DNA of 12,733 nt from Chloroflexota bacterium. GTDB lineage: Bacteria; Chloroflexota; Anaerolineae; Anaerolineales; Anaerolineaceae. The position numbers and the translations under genes were made by a program. The stretch covers positions 1-12,733 of the forward strand of contig JAEXTI010000426.1 of assembly GCA_023406965.1 (NCBI GenBank), given 5' to 3'. Below the pieces are notes generated by a model, which was given only the letters and a program-made list of their open reading frames with translations, was not told the DNA's origin and searched no databases. Below, one piece after another: positions 6,728 through 12,733 of this stretch (positions are counted from its first letter, which is position 1; each line of letters begins with the position of its first letter).

Positions 6728-8011
6728 ATGAAAAAGTTTGAAGATATTGTTATCTCAGGTTTTGCATTTTTATTACCATTTACTCTTTTTTTCCCAATAG
6801 GCCGACCCTTTGTGCCGGGCATACTCCCTATTTACGTCACACCTGGCGTTTATACCGGCGATGTGGCTTTGTTGTTCGTGTGCCTGGCGAGCATATTCTC
6901 GTTGGCAGGCTCTACATTCTCATTTTCAGATTTTTTGAAGAATCCGGCGCATCGAAATCGATTAATCCTGGGCGGCGTACTGACAGCCATCCCTCTACTA
7001 GCTGCTGTGGGGATACCCACAGCATTGTCGCCCGGTTTAGCAGCCTGGTCGGTGGCGAGATGGCTTCTCTGCGCAGTTCTATATTGGGTGCTGGCTTTCG
7101 GAAATTTTTCTTTACCAGTCTTTTCTCGTGCCTTCTTAATTGGTTTAACCCTGCAAGCGTTTGTCGGCCTTGGACAGGTAATCAGCGGACATCCGTTAGG
7201 TTTACCCGGTGAGTTAGCGCTCGATCCTTCTCAGCCTCGCGCCGCAGTACTCTATACCTCTTCGGGGCAGTGGCTTCGTGCCTATGGTTTGACCTTTCAC
7301 CCAAATGTGCTGGGCGGATTTTTGTTCTCTGGACTCATGCTTTGTGTTGGGCTGGTGAAGCAGTCAGGATGGCGATGGGTTGGGCTGGTGCTCGGCTGCG
7401 GCTTATTTGCGACCTTTTCACGTTCCGCATGGTTAGCCACGCTGGTTGTTTTTCCGCCATTGATTGTTTGGCATTTGAAAAATTTTACTTTCCTGAAGAA
7501 AGGTTTACTTCCATTTTTGGTGATAGTTTTATTGCTTGTCCTGGTCGCCGCGCCTTTTGTGGTTCCTCCGCTCCTTTCTCGATTAAATGTAACTGATTCC
7601 ATTTCGGAGATGGCTTCCATCAGCTCGCGGGGCGAGTTGCTAAATATTTCCGTTAGCCTGATTCGCTCCCGACCTTTTACAGGGGTTGGCGCTGGTAATT
7701 TTCCGATTGCGCAAATGGGTTTTGTGACTCAGGATCCACCCCATTTTGTTCACAATGTGGTTTTATTGTTGGCTGCCGAAGCTGGAATTTTTGGTGGAGT
7801 CCTATGGATTCTTCTATGGCTGCTGCCAATATTGCGTATTCCACTGCGACGAATTAAGTCCGACTGGATTTATCCCTTGGCTGCGATCTGGTTTGGGCTA
7901 GGCGTGATAGCCCTATGGGACAGCTACCCTTGGGCTTTGGAGAGCGGACGGCTTTTGTCGGTTTCTGTGTTGGCATTTTTGTCGAAAGAATTGGATTTGT
8001 CGAGCTTATGA
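6728..8011 (+). CDS. O-antigen ligase/polymerase-like membrane protein (Wzy_C/WaaL type)
   Basis: The 427-residue protein is almost entirely membrane helices (for example near 10-28, 44-62, 78-100, 108-125, 193-210, 215-245, 258-280, 342-370 and 380-415). Residues 183-200 (RAYGLTFHPNVLGGFL) match the NPNxLA-like segment of the O-antigen ligase superfamily, ATFSRSAWLA (228-237) matches the conserved TxSRGAxL stretch, and GVGAGNF with HNVVLLLAAEAGIFG (about 319-356) matches the C-terminal Wzy_C signature with its conserved His (H342). Family members join glycan repeat units to each other, to a lipid carrier or to proteins on the outer face of the membrane. Whether this one ligates, polymerises or glycosylates protein cannot be told. 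It starts 6 nt after ubiB and shares ATGA with the next gene. Codons are far more AT-rich than in ubiB. Confidence 0.8.
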   Translation: MKKFEDIVISGFAFLLPFTLFFPIGRPFVPGILPIYVTPGVYTGDVALLFVCLASIFSLAGSTFSFSDFLKNPAHRNRLILGGVLTAIPLLAAVGIPTALSPGLAAWSVARWLLCAVLYWVLAFGNFSLPVFSRAFLIGLTLQAFVGLGQVISGHPLGLPGELALDPSQPRAAVLYTSSGQWLRAYGLTFHPNVLGGFLFSGLMLCVGLVKQSGWRWVGLVLGCGLFATFSRSAWLATLVVFPPLIVWHLKNFTFLKKGLLPFLVIVLLLVLVAAPFVVPPLLSRLNVTDSISEMASISSRGELLNISVSLIRSRPFTGVGAGNFPIAQMGFVTQDPPHFVHNVVLLLAAEAGIFGGVLWILLWLLPILRIPLRRIKSDWIYPLAAIWFGLGVIALWDSYPWALESGRLLSVSVLAFLSKELDLSSL

Positions 8012-9489
8012 TGCGATTACGCGCGCTCTTACAACGTAATTGGGGGCCAATTTGCGCGTTTCTTCTACCTTTTGTTGTGTACGTCCGCACACTTGCGCCC
8101 ACGGTCTATAACCTCGATAGTGCGGAGTTGACCACCGCCGCCGCGACATTGGGTATTACCCGTGCTACAGGATACCCTTTGTATCTTCTAATAGGCCACC
8201 TGTGGTCTCTATTGCCAGTGGGCGATGTGGGGTATCGCTTGAACTTGTTTTCTGCTTTTTGCGGCGCGTTGACCATCGCTTTGCTATATGTATTCCTGCG
8301 GCGGTTTAAAATCAGCCCCCTTGCTACATTGTTTGGTTTGGGATTATTAGCTTGCGCCCCGTTCTTTTGGGCTCTTTCTCTGGTGGCAGAGGTTTATACG
8401 CTGCATACGGCGATGCTGGCTGGGTCACTTGTGCTTTTGCAACGATATTTAGAGACTTCGAAAACCGGCCACTTGTTTGTGTTCGCGCTGTGGTTTGGGT
8501 TAAGCCTTGGTAACCACATGGCCAGCGTATTGCTCTTTCCGGGCTTCCTGTGGCTGGTGTTGAGCGAACAAAATCGAAAGAATTTCATCCAACCGGCCAA
8601 CCTGTTCGCAGCCTTGGGTGGCGGGGTCTTGGGGCTGTTGGTTTATCTATACCTGCCGATCCGTTATAACGCATCGCCCCTCTTTAATTATGCGGGTTCG
8701 TATGGGGCTGACGGGGTATTTCGCGCGATCGACCTCACCACAATTCAAGGAATTTACCAGCTTGTCTCCGGTAAAGGGTTCCAATCATTGATGTTTCATT
8801 TTGAAGGGAGTGTTTTTTGGCCGAATTTACATTTGATGGCTTTGAGCTTAAGCAGAGCGTTTCTGGGCTTTGGTTTAGCGCCGGGAGTTCTTGGACTGTT
8901 TGTTATGTGGAAAAAAGAGCGCAATTGGGCCATTGCTCTGTTATTGATTTTTCTAGCAAACGTAGTGTTCTTTGCAAGTTATCGAGTCATTGATCAGGAA
9001 ACCATGTACTTGCCTTTGTACGCTGTTTGGGGTATGTGGGCTGCTTTTGGATGCCAGCAGCTTTTAAAGTGGTCTCAACCTGACAAAACCCATGTAGAAG
9101 CCAATCTCGAAAAATTTGGAATGATAACGGTTCGGCTGCTTCTGGTGGGGGTGGTGATCTTCTCGCTGTTTGGAAATTGGAAAATGGTCGATCGTTCGCA
9201 GGATTGGAGTTCTCGCGAGGTGGGAGAAAGTATTTTGGCACAGTTAAAACCAAATGCTATCTATGTGGGCTGGTGGGATACGGCACCTGTAATGCAATAT
9301 CTGCAAATGGTAGAAGGCCAGCGGACGGATGTTTTGATTATTAACCGTTTCCTGATACCACTTTCGGAATTAGAGGGATTAATCGACAATCTTTCCGAAA
9401 CGCGACCTATTTATCTCAGCGATTTGCCACAAGGCCTTCCGACATCAGCGGCACTGAAAATTGAAGGAATAATCTCATACGAAAAATAG
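8008..9489 (+). CDS. DUF2723 (TMEM260-like) GT-C fold membrane protein
   Basis: I chose ATG 8008, whose first four bases overlap the preceding TGA (ATGA), a usual sign of translational coupling; the frame is open further upstream but only inside the previous gene. The 493-residue product matches the DUF2723 family at its N-terminus: LAPTVYNLDSAELTTAAATL (29-48), then TGYPLYLLIGHLWSLLPVGD and YRLNLFSAFCGALT. About ten membrane helices follow, then a soluble C-terminal domain from about residue 400. The acidic DSAE (37-40, usually DSGE) sits in the first outer loop, where GT-C enzymes keep catalytic acids. Human TMEM260 of this family is a protein O-mannosyltransferase, so a polyprenol-sugar-dependent glycosyltransferase role is plausible here; the donor and acceptor are unknown. 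The neighbouring O-antigen-ligase-like gene supports a surface-glycan job. ATG 8011 is an alternative start. Confidence 0.85.
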   Translation: MMRLRALLQRNWGPICAFLLPFVVYVRTLAPTVYNLDSAELTTAAATLGITRATGYPLYLLIGHLWSLLPVGDVGYRLNLFSAFCGALTIALLYVFLRRFKISPLATLFGLGLLACAPFFWALSLVAEVYTLHTAMLAGSLVLLQRYLETSKTGHLFVFALWFGLSLGNHMASVLLFPGFLWLVLSEQNRKNFIQPANLFAALGGGVLGLLVYLYLPIRYNASPLFNYAGSYGADGVFRAIDLTTIQGIYQLVSGKGFQSLMFHFEGSVFWPNLHLMALSLSRAFLGFGLAPGVLGLFVMWKKERNWAIALLLIFLANVVFFASYRVIDQETMYLPLYAVWGMWAAFGCQQLLKWSQPDKTHVEANLEKFGMITVRLLLVGVVIFSLFGNWKMVDRSQDWSSREVGESILAQLKPNAIYVGWWDTAPVMQYLQMVEGQRTDVLIINRFLIPLSELEGLIDNLSETRPIYLSDLPQGLPTSAALKIEGIISYEK

Positions 9490-9522
9490 GCAGAATTCTC
9501 CCAGAGTATTGAAATTTGCTAC

Positions 9523-9528
9523 TATAAT
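9523..9528 (+). promoter_or_regulatory. -10 box for the small exported protein gene
   Basis: TATAAT lies in the 78-bp gap after the DUF2723 gene, 39 nt before ATG 9568. This gives a normal leader of about 30 nt with a G-run before the start. No -35 at standard spacing was found; TTGAAA (9509-9514) is only 8 nt away. Confidence 0.4.
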
Positions 9529-9567
9529 CTAGTAAAAGTTTCTCACTCCAAGTATATGGGGGTTATC

Positions 9568-10068
9568 ATGAAATCATACCGCGCAGTCATTATCGTCTTT
9601 ACACTGATCCTCAGCGGATTGGCGGCGTTGCCTGTCCTGGCATCTCAATGGAAAGTGGATGTCTCTTGGGAGCGCTTTGCTGACATCTACCAAGACCCAG
9701 TTTATGTAAACCCAATCGGCTGTTTAGTGGGAAGACCGGGAAGTATTTTCGTTATCTATGGAAGCGGGTTTCTACCTTACGAGGAACTCGGTTTGCAGGT
9801 TAATGGGTACGTTCCATTTTATCAAGGCAGTCAGAATTTTTCTCTTCAAGCAAGCGAGACAGGGTCGTTTGTTATTAGACTTCATGCCGATTCATCAGAG
9901 CCATCAGGCTTATATATGGTTCAATTCGTTAGGGCAGACCAACAAGTTGTCCAAACATACATTGAAGTGAGCAGATATTCTGACTATGTATGCGACCCCT
10001 TGTATTTTGATAATTATATGATCTTTGAAATTACCAACATTACTAATCTGCCGCTGATTATGCGATGA
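9568..10068 (+). CDS. Small exported protein with IPT/Ig-like fold, function unknown
   Basis: ATG 9568 is preferred over in-frame ATG 9556 because a G-run (9558-9562) lies 5 nt upstream as a ribosome binding site and the signal peptide then begins MKSYR. Of 166 residues, about 1-26 form a signal peptide ending LPVLAS. The mature part has a short beta-rich domain: GRPGSIFVIYGSGFLPYEE, a G-rich strand pair, ASETGSFVIRL and SGLYMVQF. This pattern of a PG.xF.VxGxGF.P start, a GSF turn and a G.Y strand is typical of IPT/TIG-like or other Ig-like extracellular domains. Two Cys flank the domain (in NPIGCLVG and DYVCDP) and could form a disulfide. I do not recognise a specific family. It follows the two glycan-related membrane genes and shares their AT-rich composition, so it may be surface-exposed or a glycosylated substrate; this is inference. 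Confidence 0.7.
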   Translation: MKSYRAVIIVFTLILSGLAALPVLASQWKVDVSWERFADIYQDPVYVNPIGCLVGRPGSIFVIYGSGFLPYEELGLQVNGYVPFYQGSQNFSLQASETGSFVIRLHADSSEPSGLYMVQFVRADQQVVQTYIEVSRYSDYVCDPLYFDNYMIFEITNITNLPLIMR

Positions 10069-10094
10069 GATTACGTCTCACGTGATATTTTAGC

Positions 10095-10136
10095 AGCGAA
10101 AACAAAATTGACCCCCATCACAATCTGGGGATCAAT
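10095..10136 (-). terminator. Intrinsic terminator of the creatininase-family gene
   Basis: On the minus strand ATTGATCCCC (10136-10127) pairs with GGGGGTCAAT (10116-10107), 10 bp including one G-U, with a 10-nt loop. TTTTGTTTT follows at once (10106-10098). It begins 25 nt after the TAG stop. On the plus strand the stem has a C-A mismatch and no U-run follows, so it mainly serves the minus-strand gene. Confidence 0.8.
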
Positions 10137-10160
10137 CATTGAGTGATAAAAACACTGTGC

Positions 10161-10841
10161 CTAGGACTCCAACAAGTGCAGCACGTCCTCCAGACAGGCG
10201 GCAAATATCTCGTCCATGATCTCGGGGGCCACCTGGTAGGGCCCACCAAAGACGCCGTCGCCGAACACGGCGCGGGTCTCTGCGGCGTTGAGCTGACCCT
10301 TATACGTGGGCGGGGTCTTTTCACCTTCGGGTAGTTCGGTGACGCGGGTGAAGGGGAAGGCTTCCATCCACGAGGCGTGGAAGCGCTTGAGCTCGTGGCG
10401 CAGAGCGACTTCTTCCACGCTGTGTGATAGCCACCAGGCGTACCAGGCGACTTTGAGGCCGGGTAGCTCGTTGGCCAATTCCACCAGGCGAATGTGGGCC
10501 GAGTCATTGCCGCTGTGCCCGTTGAGCACCAGGATGCGGCGGAAGCCGTGGCGGTAGGCCGCGCGGACAATGTCTTCGACGGTATCGAGGAAGGTGGACA
10601 GGCGGATGGGCAGCGAGCCGGGGTAAGTGGCGAAATAAGGGGAGACGCCGTAATTGACCGGCGGGGCGATGAGCACGCCGGTGCTCTTGCTGGCGGCATC
10701 GGCCAGCACCTGGGGAATGCGCACGTCGGTGGCCAGGCTGAGGTAGCCGTGCTGTTCGATCGTGCCCAGGATCAAAATCAAGCGGTCGTCCTGCTTGAGG
10801 TATTCTTCGACGTCCATCCAATTGAGGTCTTCGAGGCGCAT
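10161..10841 (-). CDS. Creatininase-family metal-dependent amidohydrolase
   Basis: The frame is open much further upstream, but the real start is ATG 10841: AAAGGA (10853-10848) sits 6 nt before it and the conserved fold begins here. The 226-residue protein has LGTIEQHGYLSLATDV (25-40), matching the family's GSxEQHGxHLPLxTD metal-binding motif, with likely ligands E29, H31 and D39. VNYGVSPYFATYPGSL (62-77) matches the substrate loop, and LNGHSGN (106-112) matches NGHGGN, with H109. The family includes creatininase, the mycofactocin protein MftE and FAPy/ARFAPP deformylases of archaeal and riboflavin-type pathways; the exact substrate cannot be told. Deviations: HLPL is YLSL and one residue is missing from that loop, and the usual HAGExETS reads HASWMEAF, lacking the first Glu. 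The enzyme may be a divergent subgroup with altered specificity. No mycofactocin or purine genes adjoin it. Confidence 0.85.
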   Translation of the reverse strand: MRLEDLNWMDVEEYLKQDDRLILILGTIEQHGYLSLATDVRIPQVLADAASKSTGVLIAPPVNYGVSPYFATYPGSLPIRLSTFLDTVEDIVRAAYRHGFRRILVLNGHSGNDSAHIRLVELANELPGLKVAWYAWWLSHSVEEVALRHELKRFHASWMEAFPFTRVTELPEGEKTPPTYKGQLNAAETRAVFGDGVFGGPYQVAPEIMDEIFAACLEDVLHLLES

Positions 10842-10875
10842 AACGCATCCTTTCGCGGGGGTGAGGTTTTTCTCG

Positions 10876-10881
10876 ATTATA
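10876..10881 (-). promoter_or_regulatory. -10 box of the creatininase-family gene
   Basis: TATAAT on the minus strand lies 34 nt before ATG 10841, leaving room for a short leader with the AAAGGA ribosome binding site. A -35 at standard spacing would fall on 10899-10904 (GGATTC, weak), overlapping the -35 of the divergent gene. Confidence 0.5.
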
Positions 10882-10896
10882 ACCCGGGAAAGTGTC

Positions 10897-10925
10897 TTGA
10901 ATCCGCTTTGCTCGTTTGCTATAGT
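10897..10925 (+). promoter_or_regulatory. Sigma-70-type promoter of the GN-x-AV gene
   Basis: TTGAAT (10897-10902), a 17-nt spacer and TATAGT (10920-10925) form the best full promoter in the window. The expected start point is near 10932, about 44 nt before ATG 10976. Confidence 0.65.
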
Positions 10926-10961
10926 GAAAGAGAGGTCCCCTTTCGACTGAGGCGTGAATGC

Positions 10962-10968
10962 GGGAGGG
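10962..10968 (+). promoter_or_regulatory. Shine-Dalgarno that decides the start at 10976
   Basis: GGGAGGG lies 7 nt before ATG 10976. The in-frame ATG at 10958 sits just upstream of this site and has no comparable SD of its own. Confidence 0.65.
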
Positions 10969-10975
10969 CGTAAGT

Positions 10976-12154
10976 ATGAGTAGGGCCAGGGCAAATGTAA
11001 CGGAAGAAGAACGCCGGCGACTTCAGCGCAGGGCAGAGGAAAACCGCCGCCGCGAGCGGGCGCAAAGCGCAGCCCGCCCGGCGCAGCAATCTCCGGGCGC
11101 AGCAATTGGGCATCTGGAAGGCTCCTCGCACGGCGTGGAGGTTGTGGAGGAGATGCAGCGCAGTTCGGGCAACACGGCTGTTCAGCGCAGTATCGAGAGC
11201 GCGCGGGAGGAAGAAGCCCGAAACAACCGCCGGCGCGGTCGGCCCGATCGCTCTGCGGCCCGGGAGCGTGAGCGGGGCGAGACTGAAGAACAGGAAGCAC
11301 GCCCAAGCGGTGTGAGCATGATGACCGGCAATGTGGGGGGAGAATACAACGTGGAGCATGCGCCCACGTACATCCCCGGTACGGTGGAAGCGGAGATGGA
11401 GGAGTGGCAGAACGACTCCCAGGCCGGGGCCAGCATGGCAGCGCGGCGGCTGGAGGCGGATTACATCGACTGGCTGGGGGACCCAGAAGCTTGCCGGGCA
11501 CAGTGCGAGATCCCGGCGACATGGTACTTGACCACAATCCCAGAGAGCGAGTGGAGCCTGAACGATTGGATTGAACGCCGCGCCCAGGGACAGGCCATCG
11601 ACCGGCTGCGCCTGGCACCCATTGCCGCCGAGTATGCCGTCAACATCGGAAAGCTGGTGAAGGATGTGTCTGAAGAAGGGGTGGAGGCGGTGTTTAGTTT
11701 CGTTCAGGAGGAGGCGGTCAAACGCCTCAAGGTGGTACTCAAAGAGATGGGCATGCCCGACGAGATGGTTGAAACGATGGATGAGTTAGGACAACTGGTG
11801 AAGCTGGTCAAAGATGTCTTGAAAGTGGTGAAGGAAGGGAATCCGGCGTCCGCCGGGGTGCTGGTCTTGGAGTTTGTGCTGGATTTATTAGCCCCCGAAC
11901 AGGAAGAACTGCCCAGTCACCTGGATGATTCGGGTTGGTGGGGCGGCGTTGCGCGCACCATGCCCCAGCGCATCTACTTTTATAACAACGTGGTCTACAA
12001 TGAGGGCAACCTGCGCGAATTTCTGTCGGCGCGGGGAATCGATGACGAGAACGTGTACCGGGCTATGCGTGAACTGACTGACGACCGCCGCCGCGAGGAA
12101 GTGCCTGTGCCTGAGCGTGGACTGCAGGAAATGTTGAAAACCGTTGAGCGTTAA
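10976..12154 (+). CDS. Helical protein with a Q-x3-GN-x-AV-x-R motif; possible eCIS-associated protein
   Basis: This 392-residue protein matches no family I can name. Residues 1-112 are Arg/Glu/Gln-rich and probably disordered. Within them VVEEMQRSSGNTAVQRSIE (56-74) resembles the LQRxxGNxAVxRL element found in DUF4157 proteins and other proteins linked to extracellular contractile injection systems. No DUF4157 HExxH zinc site is present. Residues 150-210 contain a CX3C pair (C173, C177) and several Trp. Residues 215-305 are amphipathic helices in which KLVKDV occurs twice, at 226-231 and 276-281, exactly 50 residues apart. A stretch near 293-306 (AGVLVLEFVLDLLA) is hydrophobic but short for a membrane span. 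The C-terminal 70 residues look like a compact domain (RIYFYNNVVYNEGNLREFL). There is no signal peptide. It has its own promoter and diverges from the creatininase-family gene. A cargo or structural role in a contractile system is inference only; no baseplate, tube or sheath gene is nearby. Confidence 0.75.
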   Translation: MSRARANVTEEERRRLQRRAEENRRRERAQSAARPAQQSPGAAIGHLEGSSHGVEVVEEMQRSSGNTAVQRSIESAREEEARNNRRRGRPDRSAARERERGETEEQEARPSGVSMMTGNVGGEYNVEHAPTYIPGTVEAEMEEWQNDSQAGASMAARRLEADYIDWLGDPEACRAQCEIPATWYLTTIPESEWSLNDWIERRAQGQAIDRLRLAPIAAEYAVNIGKLVKDVSEEGVEAVFSFVQEEAVKRLKVVLKEMGMPDEMVETMDELGQLVKLVKDVLKVVKEGNPASAGVLVLEFVLDLLAPEQEELPSHLDDSGWWGGVARTMPQRIYFYNNVVYNEGNLREFLSARGIDDENVYRAMRELTDDRRREEVPVPERGLQEMLKTVER

Positions 12155-12171
12155 CTCCCAACGAGCGGGTT

Positions 12172-12177
12172 TATAAT
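12172..12177 (+). promoter_or_regulatory. -10 box 6 nt before the ATG of the last gene (probably leaderless)
   Basis: TATAAT, AGCCGA, ATG (12184): the same 6-nt spacing as for ubiB, again with no Shine-Dalgarno. It lies in a 29-bp gap after the preceding stop codon. No -35 at standard spacing stands out. Confidence 0.55.
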
Positions 12178-12183
12178 AGCCGA

Positions 12184-12733
12184 ATGTTTGCAAATCAACC
12201 TTCATCTCGTTGGTATCGTTGGATTTTGGTCGGCGTTTGCCTGGCGCTGACCGTTCCTTTGATTGGCTACATCTGGACGGGTTCATACGCCCGTTACCTG
12301 CAAGACGACTACTGCTACTCGGTTTTCCTGCGGGGGGACAACTTTTTTGCCTCCCAATGGAATTCATACTTCTATGTGGGTTCTTACTCGGCTAACCGCT
12401 ACTCCCTGACCCTGCTGATGGGTATCAGTGAGGAAATTGGGCGCTTCACGGTGGGTCTCATGCCCGGACTGGCGGTGGTGCTGTGGGTGGTTGGTTTCAT
12501 GGTCCTCTTCCGGCAGGCTGCGCGCCTGGCGCGGATGGACCTGGGCTGGCTGGAGGTATATGCTCTGTCTGCCGCCCTGGTTTACCTGGCGCTTTATCAG
12601 GCCCCCAACCGCACGCAGATCCTTTACTGGCGAGCCGCCATGCTGCCTTACCTGGCCCCACTGGTCACTCAAACCTGGCTGGCCGCCTGGATTATCCGGC
12701 AGGGCCGCCGTGAAAAAACAGGCGTCCTGGCTG
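12184..12733 (+). CDS. Multi-pass membrane protein, partial (C-terminus beyond the right edge)
   Basis: The frame is open for 183 codons from ATG 12184 to the edge. It has a short basic N-terminus, then a membrane helix (about 13-31), an outer loop with YLQDDYCYSVFLRGDNF, and further helices near 94-110, 122-142 and 150-170. An acidic DD pair just after the first helix, followed by several more helices, is the layout of GT-C type glycosyltransferases and of uncharacterised families such as DUF6056. I cannot confirm either without the rest of the protein. The N-terminal QPSSRWYRW is soluble, not a cleaved signal. The gene appears leaderless, with TATAAT 6 nt upstream. GC content is back to the level of the flanks, unlike the glycan block at 6728-10068. 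Confidence 0.65.
   Translation, partial: MFANQPSSRWYRWILVGVCLALTVPLIGYIWTGSYARYLQDDYCYSVFLRGDNFFASQWNSYFYVGSYSANRYSLTLLMGISEEIGRFTVGLMPGLAVVLWVVGFMVLFRQAARLARMDLGWLEVYALSAALVYLALYQAPNRTQILYWRAAMLPYLAPLVTQTWLAAWIIRQGRREKTGVLA

Noticed and set aside
7915..8007. Longer start for the DUF2723 protein (31 extra codons)
   Set aside because: These codons lie wholly inside the preceding gene. The ATGA overlap at 8008 and the family N-terminus support the later start.
10066..10091. Possible terminator after the exported protein gene (TGAGA-TTACG-TCTCA then TTTT)
   Set aside because: The stem is only 5 bp, overlaps the stop codon, and the T-run is eight bases away and short. It is too weak to call.
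10842..11618. Upstream extension of the creatininase frame to 485 codons
   Set aside because: The extension has no conserved domain and runs antisense to the GN-x-AV gene and its promoter. ATG 10841 has a good SD and begins the conserved fold.

Overview
The window looks like a chromosomal segment of a Chloroflexota bacterium, most likely from the Anaerolineae. This is inferred from gene content: a fused CydDC transporter, a VIT-domain secreted protein with a Pro/Cys-rich N-terminus, a DUF2723 membrane protein, and intergenic repeats built from CGAAT-type units. No rRNA, tRNA, CRISPR array, transposase or phage gene was seen. Most of the sequence is GC-rich (about 62% in a hand-counted line inside ubiB). 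The stretch from about 6728 to 10068 is clearly AT-richer (about 35% GC in a hand-counted line inside the first gene there).

Left part (1-1355): a partial minus-strand gene for an exported VIT-domain protein runs off the left edge. About 500 bases of non-coding DNA follow, packed with repeats: two copies of a 101-bp direct repeat, a 10-bp tandem motif between them, and a 42-bp near-perfect palindrome that swallows the stop codon of the next gene.

Respiratory pair (1356-6721): a 1190-residue fused CydDC ABC exporter (minus) and a UbiB/ABC1 atypical kinase (plus) diverge from an intergenic region of about 100 bp. Both genes have a TATAAT box only 6-8 nt upstream of the start codon and no Shine-Dalgarno, so both are probably leaderless. 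Two near-identical GTAATTAYAC sites in this region could be operators.

Surface-glycan block (6728-10068): an O-antigen-ligase-like membrane protein follows ubiB after 6 nt and overlaps a DUF2723 GT-C-like membrane protein by ATGA. A small exported protein with its own promoter follows. Composition and function suggest a transferred or fast-evolving cell-envelope glycosylation block, with the composition break at the ubiB stop codon.

Right part (10095-12733): a creatininase-family hydrolase (minus, ending in a good intrinsic terminator) diverges from an unfamiliar 392-residue helical protein. That protein carries a Q-x3-GN-x-AV-x-R motif like the one in DUF4157 and extracellular contractile injection system (eCIS)-associated proteins. 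The window ends inside a multi-pass membrane protein that again appears leaderless. The best leads are the GN-x-AV protein, the repeated TATAAT-6nt-ATG start architecture and the repeat-filled region 959-1359. I saw no clear multi-gene defence or mobile system.
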